From Platanthera guangdongensis (lineage: Eukaryota > Streptophyta > Magnoliopsida > Asparagales > Orchidaceae): a DNA stretch of 64,000 nucleotides. The translations under genes were made by a program, and so were the position numbers. This document shows positions 22,635 through 34,717 of the stretch, in pieces. Positions within the stretch are counted from its first letter, which is position 1; every line of letters begins with the position of its first letter. Location of the stretch: NCBI GenBank assembly GCA_039583875.1, contig CM077153.1, positions 117,362,568 through 117,426,567 of the forward strand. The letters are read 5' to 3'. The notes below the pieces were generated by a model. It searched no databases, was not told the DNA's origin, and saw only the letters and a program-made list of their open reading frames with translations.

Positions 22635-23771
22635 TGTAAGACCCCCCTCCCAAAACACAAAACACGACACGAGGGGAGTCTTATGCCCAGAACACCCGCC
22701 TTGCGGTGGCACCAACGCACGTGTTAGTCTGCACCGCAAGCCGCCTATTCTGCCGGCCATAAATAATATCATCTAATGCCAACCCAACGAAGAATATATA
22801 ATAGAAGTCAATCCACACATAAGGAAAATAGTCCAAAAGCACATCAAGAATAAGAAGCTACAATAGGCTTATAAAATATCAGAGTACGGGTACAACTTGC
22901 CCATAGGGCTACATCATGAGTCTCTCAACTCACATTGGTCACTGACGGTATCAAAGGCACCATCCCTTCAGGCCCTGTCATCCTGGCCTGGCTGTCCTGC
23001 TGTATGACCTGTTGTTGTCCTGTCTGCGGGGTTTCCTCCTAAAAAGGACGACGTAGCAACCGTTATTCAAAAAGACTAAGTGGCTATCACATCCGCTCCC
23101 CCGAAGACTCCTCAGCACCGGGCAGAGAAAGGAACAAGGGTATAATATATTTATATAAGCAGTAGAACAAGCAAGTTGAGTAAGTATACATGACATGAGT
23201 ATAATAGAAGTAATGTAAAATAATATTATCAGCATTCAAATTTAGTAATTCTACTCAAGTAATATCAATCCATCTAAGCATATAGATCTACAACAGGAAA
23301 GTAACTTAACTTATAAGAATGCCCATACAAACTTATAAGTTAAGGATCGGCTCAACAGTAAAGTAACTCGTCGTATAAGAGTGCCCATACAAACTTATAT
23401 GATGAGGATCTTGTGTATGCAATGCAATGTAATGATATGAATGTAATGCAATGACTCGCCCATGATAAAGCACAAGCAACTACTATATCGACACAGACGT
23501 GTAGTTCCCACTTTTCGAGCAGGTAGTTAACCTCTCAGGCGTTAACCTTCGTGGCCAGGCGGTGACAGTAGAGCGGGCTTCTCCACTACTAGGCGGGCAT
23601 CCACACTACCAAGCCTCGGCCTCTGTACGCCTCAATACTAAGAACACAACAGCGGAGCTCACATGCATACTACGGCTCAACGGGAGTCTCGGGTAGATGT
23701 GCACTGAGAACCAAGCCCCGCACTAGCCTATGTTGTTATCCGGAAGGAGCCTCGGAAAAATAACGAGGACC
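22635..23771 (-). repeat. Left LTR of Z, first part
   Basis: It begins TGTAAGACCCCCCTCC and matches 38381 onward (TGTAAGACTCCCCTC). It is cut by Y after GAGGACC, and the LTR resumes at 31341. Confidence 0.93.
23767..23771 (+). repeat. Left target-site duplication of Y (GGACC)
   Basis: GGACC precedes the TGTTGAAATTTG start of Y and is repeated at 31336-31340. Confidence 0.95.
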
Positions 23772-25469
23772 TGTTGAAATTTGTGAAGTGAAAGTGGGTG
23801 ATGGAGAAGGACGGGCGGTCTGAGCGGCCTGAGCGGTCTGATTCCGCAGCCTGGGCGGACTGCTGGTTGCAGCCTGGGGGACCTGGCTTGGACGGTGACA
23901 TGGCTGTTCTAGTGGAGTGGCCTGTGCGGCCTCTGTTGCGGTCTGGGCAGTCTAGGTGTGCAGCCTGGATGGTTTATGGCCAAGAAAGTCTTGCAACTTG
24001 GGCATCAAGTGGAGCGTCCTGAGCGGATTGCGTTGGGGGTCTGGTGACAGTGCTCAGCTTGATCTGCGGCCTTACAGTTGGCCAGCTCTTGTGGTAATCG
24101 GGCAGATTGGAAGTTGTATCCGCGGTGTGTTGGCGGACTTGTTTATTGCATCTGCGGAGTCCGCATTTGTGGACTAGCTTTAGAGATGGGTTTTTATTGT
24201 TGCCGAGCTCTCCAAGATACATTGGATGTTTCACATCCTTGTGGCAGACTGTCCTACTATTTGGCAGTCTGAGTCTTCTGTGTCCACCGTGCTCGCACTA
24301 GTTGCTTGGTGGGTTGCTGGACTTGGTCATTTTTTTTGACAAGTCCATGGTGTCTGCAGAGTCTGCTGAGTCCGCTGTTGACTGGGCGGACTGCCTGTTG
24401 GTCGTGGACTCGTGGCGGGCTGTGGATTTGTTGTCGAGCTATGTGGACTGCCATTTTGTCTGCGTACAGTATGCGGACTGATGCAACATGAGTTGCGAGT
24501 GTATCTGCATGCTATGTTGAGTAGCGGACTGGCTCTATGATTACGTTGGGCGGACTGGCGCTGCGCTTGTGTTGTGCGGGCTGGCAGTGTGTCCGCATAA
24601 TGGTGGACTGTCTTTGATCTGGCGCCTAGAGGATTAAAGTCTGGCCAAGTCCTTGCGGACTTGGCGGACTGGGTTGTGTTAGCGCGCAGGCTGGGGTGGT
24701 GACTGTATTCACTAGGGTGGTGACCACACTCCTCACCTCTCCTTTAAATAGACCCCCCCCCCCCCCGTCCCGGCACATCTACAGTAACTGAGTGAACAAT
24801 AAGTGAGGGATTGGTTAATTATTACGGTCTGGTTTTTCCTGTCCACGCGGGTTGAGTAGAGTTGACTGTTTGCATTTTGCAGGTTGCGCGGCTAACACTG
24901 AGGAGCCAGGAGTTTGGCTTTGACTGCGGTCAGCATCAGTGAAGTTTGTGGTTACAATCAGCGGTCTCAGCAGGTTGCTTCTGCGACTTGACAGGTTTCG
25001 CTGCTTCAGCTTTCCAAGTTTAATAACTTGTTCGCCGAAATCGGCGGTCTAGGCAGTCTGTTTTTCAGTTCAGTAGCAGCTTGTAGCAGTCAGCGAATAA
25101 CGGTGTGTCCGCACGACCTCGCGGTCTCGGCGGACTCCGGGTTCTATTCGTATTCTAGCAGTAGCAGCAGTTCGGGCGGCCTCAGCAACTTTAGCAGACT
25201 GGGTGGTCTCGGCGGTCTCCATTGCTATCCGCTCGAATTCTTTTACTTGTATTTTTTCCTGTTCCTTTGTACTGGCGAAATCATGTCTCGCCATGTATAC
25301 CTCGCCTTGTAAAGAAGAAATAATATTTGATCTGCTTTCCCCTGTGATTGCATTTGGTTGTTGAGCTTGATGTCCTGGTTTCCGCAATATCAAGGTGTGA
25401 TCTTGATAGTTCTGAGAATATTAATTTGGCATTAGGTTATCTCGTTGACAACTTTGAGAAAATTCAACA
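23772..25469 (+). repeat. 5' LTR of Y
   Basis: It starts TGTTGAAATTTGTGAAG and ends GAAAATTCAACA. U3 (23815-24700) is filled with GCGGACTG, GCGGTCTG and GCGGCCTG words. The TATA position reads TTTAAATAG here (about 24747), while the 3' LTR keeps TATAAATAG. A run of C follows at once, near the predicted transcript start. Confidence 0.95.
23815..24700 (+). repeat. GCGGWCTG word array in the Y U3
   Basis: Dozens of copies of GCGG(A/T/C)CTG and its relatives (GGCGGACTG, GCAGTCTG) are dispersed at irregular 10-40 bp spacing over about 0.9 kb, clustered tightest at 23815-23960. The equivalent block in the 3' LTR is 29688-30560. Short frames through it, on both strands, are repeat artefacts. Confidence 0.8.
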
Positions 25470-25482
25470 TTGTATCAGAACC
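25470..25482 (+). promoter_or_regulatory. Primer-binding site of Y
   Basis: TTGTATCAGAACC directly follows the LTR. It is the tRNA-Met type with changes at positions 2 and 11-12. Confidence 0.75.
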
Positions 25483-25568
25483 AAGTTCAGTTGCTTGAGC
25501 GGTGATCAACTTGTGTTGTTGCTCTGTTATTTTTTGGTGCTTCTAGAAGCTTAACCAAGGTTGCTGCA

Positions 25569-26387
25569 ATGGAAGGGAACTATGCAACAGGTCTGGGTAT
25601 TAAACTCTTGACCACGACTAACTTTAAGAAGTGGAAGTCATGTATGAAGAGTTTTCTTCTTGGCGAGGAGCTATGGGAGGTCGTCGGTGGTGACGACAGG
25701 CACGAGGTTACTGCTGCTTTTGGGACTGCGGAGCAGGTGAGAGTCTGGAGGAAAACTAACACAAAGACGGAGTTTACTCTCAAGAGGGCTGTTTCACCAG
25801 AGTTGTTTGATCACATCATTGGATGTGAGTCGGATTCTGATATTTGGACAACTATTGATGGGTTATTCAACAGGAAGAATGTGGAGAGGCTACAGTTCCT
25901 GGAGAATGAGTTGGCTAGGACAACTCAAGGAGACCTGATCATCTTGAAGTTCTTTCTGAAGATGAAGAGCCTGTGTGCTGAGATATCAGCGCTTGATCCT
26001 GATGAGCCTATCTCTGAGGCCAAGTTGAAAAGGCACATAATCCTCAGCTTGCGGAAGGAGTATGTTGCCTTTGTAACCTCTATTCAAGGTAGGGCTACTC
26101 AGCCATCCCTACTGTAACTTGATAACCTGCTTGCTTCGCAGAAAGGTTTGGCAAGACAGATGGCAGGAGTGACTATCTCTGAAGGAGGTAGTGAAGCGTT
26201 GTTCACGGGCAAGAAGAAGAAGAGATGGGAAGGGAAGAAGAAGAATACTGCTGCTGAAAATGAGCCTTCAACTTCTTATCAACCAGAGAGGAGCGCTGCT
26301 CCTAAGAAGGATTGGAAGAAGAACTTGAAGTGCTACAGGTGTCATCAGCGGGGACACTTCAAGCATGACTACAAGGTCAAACTATAG
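25569..26387 (+). pseudogene. gag: gag of Y, with zinc knuckle
   Basis: ATG at 25569 opens MEGNYATGLGIKLLTTTNFKK with the copia gag pattern FKKWKSCMKSFLLGEELWEVV. The helical domain runs to about residue 180 (LKRHIILSLRKEYVAFVTSIQ). A TAA at 26115-26117 interrupts it. The same frame continues through a lysine-rich stretch to the knuckle CYRCHQRGHFKHDY, where the last cysteine of CCHC is tyrosine, followed by a TAG at 26385-26387. Two stops and the lost zinc ligand mark it as inactive. Confidence 0.9.
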
Positions 26388-29300
26388 CCTAGGCATGCTA
26401 CAGGCATGGCGGAAGCTTTCTTGAGTACTGAAGAAGCTGGATGGGGTGGAGCTTTCATGACGGGCACTTATGTTTGTGCTTTGTCCGCTGTCGACTTCAA
26501 CGATGAGTGGATCGTGGACTCCGGGTGTGGTCATCACCTCACTGGAGACAAGTCGAAGTTCTCTTCACTGCAAGCCTACTCAGGTAACTAAGCTATCATA
26601 ACTGCTGATAATACTATTTATGCAGTAGAGAAGGAGGGGGTCGTGTCCTTGGGTAGTGATAAGGGGCCACTCACGTTAAGGAGTGTGTATCATGTGTCGG
26701 GCATGAAGAAGAACCTCTTCTCTGTGACCAATGCGGTAGACGAAGGTTATCACGTTCTGTTTGGGGCAACAGAAGTGAAGTTCCTTCGCAACATATAAGC
26801 GGTAAAGGCCGATGTTGCTCATGTTGGGAGGAGAGTTAAGAACTTGTTTGTTCTTGCAACAAACTCTTATGTTGATCGAATGAGGGCAAACGATAGCGCT
26901 GCTATATAGCACGAGAGGCTGGGGCATGTAGGAATGGATAAGTTGAAAGATATGATAAACATGAGCCTTGTAAGAGGCTTGCCTAAGCTGTCTTCCTTTG
27001 GTGACGGTCACGTTTGCGCGGGATGTCAGTACGGTAAGGCTCATCGCCTTCCATTTGATAAGTCACAAATGAGGAGCAAGAGACCACTGGAGTGTATCTA
27101 TGGTGGCTTGATGGGACCAACCATCACTGCTAGCCTTGGTGGGAGCAAATACATGCTTGTGTTGATTGATGAATACTCAAGATATACTTGGGTTTATTTC
27201 TTGAAGGAGAAGTCTGAAGATTTTTAGGTGTTTGTGGAGTTCAAGGAGCTGGTGGCGGGCCGGCTTGACCTGCGGATCAAGAATCATAAAACAGACAGTA
27301 GTGGTGAGTTTTTCTCCTCCGAGTTTTCTAACTTCTGCAGGAAGCACGGGATCCAAAGAGAGCTTACTTGTGCTCATACTCCACAACAAAATGGAGTAGC
27401 GGAGCAGAAGATCCGTTATCTGACGAAACTTGCAAGTGTTGGCTTCAAGCAAAAGACATTCCTAGGTCCTTCTGGGCAAAGGGGATGTCTTGTGATTCTT
27501 ACGTCATCAATCGGATGTCGCTTAGTCCGATCAACATGAAGTCTCCTTTTGAGATGTTGCTGAAGGAGAAGCCAAGCGTTGAACACCTTTGGGAGTTTGG
27601 ATCAACTTGCTATGTGCATGTCCCGGATGCTTCAAGGACAAAGCTTGATGCAAAGGCAAGGAAACTGATCTTTGTTGGCTATGATGAGCAGAAGAAGGGA
27701 TGGAAATGTATGGATCATGCAACGAAGAAGTTTATTGTTTCAAGAGACGTGGTCTTTGATGAACTGACGTCGTATGGAGGAGGCTCGGTTGAGCTGCCCG
27801 AGAACAAGGTTGATGAAGAGCAGAAGGTGGTTGCTGAAGTTCTGGAAAAGGAGCTTGCAGTTTCACCAGAATCTCCTGTTGTTTCAAGCTCTGGTGCTGA
27901 GGCTTCTAGCTCAGGAAGTAGTGGGAGCATTGCTCAAAGCTTGCTCGAATTTGGAGTTGAGCCTAAAGAAGCAACGGAGGTGGTGAGCAAGGAGCAGACC
28001 CTTCGGAGATCAAAGAGGGTTGTTAAGCCACCAGCTTGATACTATGATGGGAATGTAGTGAGTTTTGTCTCATGCTTCTTTGCAGGTCCTCTGGATGAGC
28101 GAGAGCCTGCAAACTTCAATGAGGCCATTGGATTCAAGGAGTGGGAAGATACCTTGAAGGAGGAGATCTCTGCTCTCAAGAACAATGAAACCTGAGACCT
28201 TATGCCCAAGGTGGATGGCATTACTCCAGTGACTTGTAAGTGGGTGTACAAGTTGAAGAAGAAGGCTGATGGGAGCATTGATAGATACAAAGCTCGCCTG
28301 GTTGCTCGAGGATTCTCACAATAGTATGGAGAAGACTATGAGGAGACATTTAGTCCAGTTGCAAAGATGACTTTGGTTCGGTTGGTGATCGCCTTGGCTG
28401 CTTGCAAGGGATGGAGAATGTGGCAGCTTGATGTGAAGAATGCTTTTCTTTAAGGAGAAATTTATAAGGACATCTTCATGGATCAACCACTTGGTTTTGT
28501 TTCTGAAGTTCACTCGGACTATGTCTACAAACTCAAGAAGGCTCTCTACGGGTTGAAATAAGCTCCTAGAGCTTGGTATGGAAAGATAGCAGAGTATCTT
28601 CAATTCTGCGGTTATCTTGCTTCCAACTCGGATTCCAGCTTGTTCATCAAGAAGAAGGGGGATCTGCAAGTCTTGGTACTGCTGTATGTTGATGATATGA
28701 TCATCACAGGGAATTCAGAGGAGGAGGTAGCTAGGTTCAGGGCTGAGCTAGCTATTCTCTTTGAGATGAAAGACTTGGGAGAGCTTCATCACTTTCTTGG
28801 TCCTGAAGTGGAGAGGAAGGAGAGCGGGATACTCATTTGCCAAAAAGGATATGCGGATTGCATTGTCAGTCGATTCAGTATGGTCAAACGAAAGAGTTGT
28901 TCTACTCCTCTGGATCTTGGTCTGAAGCTTCGACGAGATGATGGAAGGATTCTTCCTGATCCCTTGGTGTTCCGAGCTCTAGTGGGGAGCTTGATCTACT
29001 TAACGATTACAAGGCCAGACATTGCTTACGTTGTTGGCCGAGTAAGTCGGTTTATGGCTGTACCAAGGAAGTCTCATCTGGTAGCGGCAAAGAACTTCTT
29101 GAAGTATGTCAAGGCGACTTCTGAAATGGGACTCCTCTATAGTAGGGACACGGTGTTTTCTTTGCTTGGATACACGGATGCTAATTATGGTTGTGACTCG
29201 GATGATCGAAGGTCAACTTCGGGTTATGTGTTCACTTGTGGATCAGCTTGCATCTCGTGGTGTAGCAAGAAGCAGGACTCAGTGTCAGTGACTACTACGG

Positions 29301-29639
29301 AAGCTGAGTACAAGGCTTCGGCCTTGGCTGCTCGGGAAGCCATCTGGTTGAGAAGGCTTATAGAGGATGTTCATAAGGAAGTGCAAGGTCCTACATTACT
29401 CCGGGGTGACAATTTGAGTGCTCTCAAACTGGTGGAACAATACAGTGTGTCACCCAAGTACCAAGCATATTGAGATCGAGCACCACTTCATAAGGGAGAA
29501 GGTGTTGGAGGGATATCTTCTGGTCGGGCATGTTCGGAGTTAAGATAATCTTGCTAACATCTTCACGAAGCCGCTGTCGAAGGGGCCATTTCAACGGTTA
29601 CGAGGGTTGCTGGGCTTGATCACCACTTCTCACTTCTAG
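26388..29639 (+). pseudogene. pol: Copia pol of Y: protease, integrase, reverse transcriptase, RNase H
   Basis: Protease: WIVDSGCGHHLTG near 26510. Integrase zinc domain: HERLGHVGMDKL to CAGCQYGK at about 26910-27050; core: the first catalytic site appears altered (YGGLMGP), the second is in KTDSSGEF and the Glu region reads NGVAEQK (about 27120-27420). Reverse transcriptase: [10 protein letters not shown] near 28425 and YVDDMI near 28690. RNase H: GYTDANYGC, TTTEAEY, LRGDNLSALKL (29165-29430). In-frame stops lie near 26590, 26798, 26907, 27225, 28039, 28194, 28322, 28451 and 28559; frame changes lie near 27430 and 29455. The stop at 28559 replaces a conserved Gln, that at 28194 a Trp. The copy is dead. 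Confidence 0.92.
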
Positions 29640-29645
29640 GGGGAG
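29637..29645 (+). promoter_or_regulatory. Polypurine tract of Y
   Basis: TAGGGGGAG directly precedes the 3' LTR. Confidence 0.85.
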
Positions 29646-31335
29646 TGTTGAAATTTGTGAAGTGAAAGTGGGTGATGGAGCAGGTCGGGCGGTCTGAGCG
29701 GCCTGAGCGGTCTGATTACACGGCCTGGGCGGACTGCTGGTTGCGGCCTGGGGGACCTGGCTTGGACTGTGACTTGGCTGTTCTTGTGGAGTGGACTGTG
29801 CAGCCTCTGTTGCGGTCTAGGCGGTCTAGGTCTGCAGCCTGGATGGTGTATGGCCAAGGAAGTCTTGCAACTTGGGCATCAAGTGGAGCGGCCTGAGCGG
29901 ACTGCGTTGGCAGTCTGGTGGCGGTGCTCAGCTTAATCTGTGGCCTTGCAGTTAGCCAGCTCTTGTGGTAACCGTGCGGATTGGAAGTTGTGTCTGCGCT
30001 GTGTTGGCGGACTTGTTTATTATGTCCGCGGAGTCCGCATTTGTGGACTAGCTTTGGAGATGGTCTTTTGTTCTTGTCGAGCTCTCCATGATGCGTTGGA
30101 TGTTTCACATCCTTGTGGCAGACTGTCCTGCTGTTTGGCGGTCTGGGTCTTCTGTGTCCGCCGTGCTCGTGCTAGTTGCTCGGTGGGCTGCTGGACTTGG
30201 TCATTTTCTGTGACAAGTACATGGTGTCCGCAGAGTCCGCAGAGTCCGCTGTTGACCGAGCGGACTTCCTATTGGTCATGGACTTGTGGCGGCCTATGGC
30301 TTTATTGTCGAGTTGTGCGGACTGCCATTTTTTCTGCGTACAGTATTCGGACTGATGCATCATGAGTTGCAAGTGTATCTGCATGCTATGTTGAGTAGCG
30401 TACTGGCTCTATGATTGCGTTGGGCGGACTGGCACTGCGCTTGTGTTGTGCGGGCTGGCAGTGTGTCTGCATAATGACAGACTGTCTTTGATCTGGCGCC
30501 TGGAGGATTGAAGTCTGGCCAAGTCCTTGCAAACTTAGAGGACTGGGTTGTGTTAGCGCGCAAGATGGGGTGGTGACTCTATTCACTAGGGTGGTGACCA
30601 CACTCCTCACCTCTCCTATAAATAGACCCCCCCCCCTGGCACATCTATAGTAATTGAGTGAACAATAAGTGAGGGCTTGATTAATTGTTGCGGTCTGGTT
30701 TTTCCTATCCACGTGGGTTGAGTAGAGTTGACTGTTTGTTGTTTGCAGGTTGCGCGGCTAACACTGAGGAGCTAGGAGTTTGGCTTTGACTGAGGTCAGC
30801 ATCAGTGAAGTTTGCGGTTACAATCGGTGGTCTCAGTAGGTCGCTTCTACGGCTTGACAGGTTTCTCTGCTTCAGCTTTCCAAGTTCAATAACCTGTCCG
30901 CCGAACTCGGCAGTCTAGGCGGTCTGTTCTTTAGTTCAGCAGCAGCTTGTAGCAGTCAGCGTATAACGGTGTGTCTGCGCGACCTCTCGGTTTCGGCAGA
31001 CTCCGGGTTCTATTCGTCTTCTAGCAGCAACAGCAGTTCGGGCGGCCTCAGCGACTTTGACGGACTAGGCGGTCTCAACGGTCTCCAGTGTTGTCCTCTC
31101 GAATTGTTTTACTTGTATTTTTTCCTTTTCCTTTGTACTGGTGAAATCATGTCTCGCCATGTATACTTCGCCTTGTAAAGAAGAAATAATATTTGATCTG
31201 CATGCCCCTATGATTGCATTTGGTTGTTGAGCTTGCTGTCCTAGTTTCCGCATGATCAAGGTGTGATCTTGATAGTTCTGAGGATATTAATTTGTCATTA
31301 GGCTATCTCGTTGACCACTTTGAGAAAATTCAACA
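29646..31335 (+). repeat. 3' LTR of Y
   Basis: 1690 bp, collinear with 23772-25469, with CTATAAATAGACC (about 30617) preserved as TATA box and a C run after it. It ends GAAAATTCAACA before the GGACC duplication. Confidence 0.95.
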
Positions 31336-31340
31336 GGACC
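31336..31340 (+). repeat. Right target-site duplication of Y (GGACC)
   Basis: It matches 23767-23771. The LTR of Z continues at once with AAACCCAACCG. Confidence 0.95.
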
Positions 31341-33537
31341 AAACCCAACCGTCCACTTGGCACGAAAGGAGCCGCGGGAATGAGCACAGAGGACCAAGCC
31401 CAACCGCCCAAAGTCTATCTGTCAGCTCCCGTCGGTGTGACAACTAGCGAGCCTGTAGACCTGCCACACTATCCTTAACCCAGGATTACGACACCGCGTG
31501 TCGACTCACACCGCATACAATTTCACATCATCGTGGCACGAAAGGAGCCTCGGACAAAACACGAGGACCAAGCCCAATCGTCCACTTGGCACGGAAGGAG
31601 CCTCGGTAATGAACACCGAGGACCAAGCCCAACCGTCCACTTATGTATCTTCTCAGCATTACCAAACCATTGCGGTCAAACCCCCGCATGTACACCCTTT
31701 CACAATCCCGTGCCCAAGATACTTATGGGTTCATTATTGGTGTAAGGCTATTTCACGCATTCATCATCTACGACCACGACGGTTTGTTCGTAACAGTCAT
31801 TACCAATTATGTACAGCATATTCAAGCCAAGTTCATCATTATTCAACCCTTTACCACTGTCAAGCACGTTATCAAAATTTCACATATTTAAATTTTTCCC
31901 TAACCTCCACCAAATCACCTCGATCAAGTACACTCTTCCTCATCATATGTTCATTACGGAACAATCCATCAAATGTTATTAACATATTTCACTCAAATCA
32001 TTTATAGTCTAAATTCCACAAACCTTGACGTTATTGTACCATGATCTCTCTTCCAATACAAAACAAATACGAGAATTACATGTGCAGGAATAATTATTAT
32101 ACAACAACTTCAAATGGGGATTCCCGAGGTTAAATGAATCCGGTGAAGGTGTTTAACCCCTTGTTGGAAAGGTATTTCCAAGGTCTGCGAGTTTCGTGTT
32201 TAGTCGAAAGCCCAGATCTGGCCGCATCAAGTCTGAAAATGGACTCCAAGGTTGCTGCGCGCAGAAAACATATTTATGCCCTCATCTTAAAGCAAATCGG
32301 ACGACATCAGTTCGTCTTCTTCCTTCAACCAAACTTTCAAATAACATCCAGAATTTCTCCTTCCTTATTCACCCCCATAAGGCCACTTCTCTTCACGACA
32401 CCAGTCCACAAACTGCATTTGAAGTGAGGGAAAGGTTGAAGACTCTAACTCCTAGGACACAAGTCCTAACATGGCCTTTTCCTAGAAACCTTCCTCTCAC
32501 AAATCAAGACTCTTTTGAGTCGATATCTCTCTTAGAAATAATTAAAGATCTAGCACCAAGGGAGAGGATAGGAAGCTCACCTCGTTTCCGGCATTTTCGG
32601 CCATGGATCTTGTCACCCTTCTCGGCGGCATCTTCTTCTCCTCGGTCGGTGTTAGTTCTTCAAGGGAAGAAGATCGGCTCTAGCACCTTCTCCTCTCCAG
32701 CAGTTTCTTACAGCAATGGCTTGGAAGGAAGACTAGAAACAGCTAGGTTTTTCTCCCCTTTTTAATGTGAGAAGTTTGGCAACTTCATAGACACGTGTCG
32801 CCCTATCATTGGACCGCCAATCAACTCAGTAAATGAGTCCCTTCGAAACAACGCGGCCGGAAAATTTTTCAAAACCCGAAATTGAACTACACGGGTAGGG
32901 ACATGCCCGTGTCACTACCTATGTCCTGCTCGGGAAGAATGTGGTCGACGATTCATCTAGCTCTGCTCGACGAATCGTCGAGCTGCTTGGACACACACGG
33001 GTAGGGACACGCTCGTGTCACTACCCGTGTCCTGCTCGGGAGGAACACGGTCGAGAGCTCGACGAGTCGTCGAGCTGCTGCCTGGACACACACGGGTAGG
33101 GACATGCCCGTGTCTCTACCCGTGTCCTGCTCGGGAGGAACACAGTCGATGATTCGTCGAGCTCTGCTTGACGATTCGTCGAGCTGCTTCTTGGACACAC
33201 ACGGGTAGGGATGCCTGTGTCTCTACCTATGTCCTGCTCGGGAGGAACATGGTCGACAGTGTTATTAGAGCTCTACTCGATGAATACATACACACGGGTA
33301 GGGACACACCCGTGTCACTACCCGTGTCCTTCTCTGGATATTTCACAAAGAAGACGCAGAGGCACCAGATAACCACACGGGTATGGACACGCTGTGTCAC
33401 TATCCGTGTCCTACTCTGGACCAACTTCACCTCCCTTATTCGAGTGCAAGCCTAACTGCCAGCACTCCCTGAGCCCAAGTCAACTCTCCTGACTTAAAAG
33501 TGCACAAAAGGGGCCTAGCACAAATTGGGACGTTAGA
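31341..33537 (-). repeat. Left LTR of Z, second part
   Basis: It is collinear with 39520-41732 of the right LTR. It ends GGGACGTTAGA, one base different from GGGACGTTACA of the right copy. It contains the tandem block 32885-33445. Confidence 0.92.
32885..33445 (-). repeat. Tandem block of about 100 bp units in the left Z LTR
   Basis: Each unit combines an inverted repeat ACACGGGTAG ... CTACCCGTGT, with ACACGCCCGTGT between, and a TCGTCGAGCTC/GCTCGACGAATC dyad. Five to six units start near 32890, 32990, 33088, 33197, 33293 and 33375; the last ones lack the TCGTCGAG half. On the minus strand this lies at the start of U3. Confidence 0.88.
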
Positions 33538-33574
33538 AATCCTATAAACAAAATAAAAGATGTCGTCCCTGAAA

Positions 33575-34714
33575 TCAGACTATGGCTATGTGGAGGGAAA
33601 AGCATGAAATAAAATCAATTATGCTTTTAAAATTACCTTGAGGAAACAACTCTGGGTAGCGCTTTTGCATCAAATCCACCGGCTCCCATGTATACTCCTC
33701 CTTCCCATGGTTAGACCACAGCACCTTTACCAAAAGGACACTCTTGCGGCGCAAACTCCTTGTCTCGTTGTCTACTATCCTCACCGGCTCTAGTCGTACA
33801 GATCTATCGGTTTCTACTGCTCCATCAATGGTGGGGATATATTGATCAGGCCGCAATAGTGCCTTCCGGAGAGACGACACATGGAATACGCCATGAAGGT
33901 TCTCCAGCTCTGGTGGTAACTCCAACTGATAGGCCAAAGGGCCAATCTTTTGCAATATGGTGTAAGGTCCAACGTATCTTGGGCTGAGCTTCTTCACACC
34001 ACGTACCCGTGACACTCCATGCATCGGTCGGATTTTCAGGAATACTTTGTCACCCACCTGAAATTCTACCATCTGGTGTTTTGCATTATAATATTTAGCC
34101 TGCCGACTTTGAGCCTCAAGCATGCGGTCCCGTATTAGTATAACAATCGCATCAGTATCATCGATGTACTCAATTCCTAAAACTTTCGGGTCTTCATCTT
34201 TTACCGATGATAAGGGCATTCTGCACCTTCTTTCGTAAAGGGCTTCATGGGGTGCCATCCCGATGCTGGCATGATGACTGTTGTTGTAGGAGAATTCGAC
34301 GAGTTGTAAAAGTCTTTCCCATGGCTCTCCTCTATCCAACACACACAGTATCAATAGGTCCTCCAACGTTCTAATGGTCCTCTCAGACTGCCCATCCGTC
34401 TGACGATGAAATGTTGTGCTAAAGCTAAGGCGTGAACCCAAGCACGCCTGTACGGCCTTCCATTCTTTAGAGGTAAACCGACCATCCCGGCCAGAAATAA
34501 TTGTCTTTGGCAATCCATGATACCGTACAAACTGCTCCACAAAGAGGCATACCAAGACATCCACATGAGCTTCTTTCTTCATAGGTATAAACTTGGCTAT
34601 CTTTGTCAGGCTGTCAACGATTACCCACACCGAATCATTACATGCGCATGAGCGTGGCAATCCGTGGACGAAGTCCATGGATATATCCTCGAACTTCCAC
34701 ACGGGGATGGGCAA
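33575..34714 (-). pseudogene. pol: Integrase catalytic core and chromodomain-like C-terminus of Z
   Basis: This open frame of 379 codons covers the integrase core: first Asp in ISMDFVHGLP, second Asp in SGRDGRFTS, Glu in DGQSERTIRT. Next comes the gypsy C-terminal domain (VGDKVFLKIRP, LSPRYVGPYTILQKIG, ENLHGVFHVSSLRK). The end carries a chromodomain-like segment with VLVKVLWSNHGKEEYTWEP. In chromoviruses that domain steers integration to chromatin marks. A TAG at 34715-34717 separates it from the upstream zinc domain, so although this piece is open, the polyprotein is broken. Confidence 0.92.
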
Positions 34715-34717
34715 TGA

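Larger units (their letters stand above)
23772..31335 (+). mobile_element. Element Y: full-length, degenerate copia retrotransposon
   Basis: 7564 bp with LTRs of 1698 and 1690 bp, a primer site, gag, a complete copia pol domain series, a polypurine tract and perfect GGACC target duplications. The LTRs differ by about 7% in the first 290 bp by eye, older than E2. Pol is riddled with stop codons, several where the family has Gln or Trp, as expected from deamination of methylated cytosine. It lies inside the left LTR of Z, in opposite orientation to Z. Confidence 0.95.

Noticed and set aside
23798..24491. Trp/Ser/Gly-rich ORFs on both strands over the Y LTR
   Set aside because: They arise from GCGGACTG/GCGGTCTG words, and the equivalent frames in the 3' LTR differ in length and sequence.
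31498..32765. Plus-strand ORFs of 60-190 aa in the left part of Z
   Set aside because: They are antisense to the Z LTR, recur in altered form at 39409-40925, and have no domain.
33575..34714. A domesticated integrase/chromodomain gene
   Set aside because: The frame is long and open, but it sits in order within Z, between its LTRs, with a stop at its upstream boundary and decayed neighbours; no sign of an own promoter.
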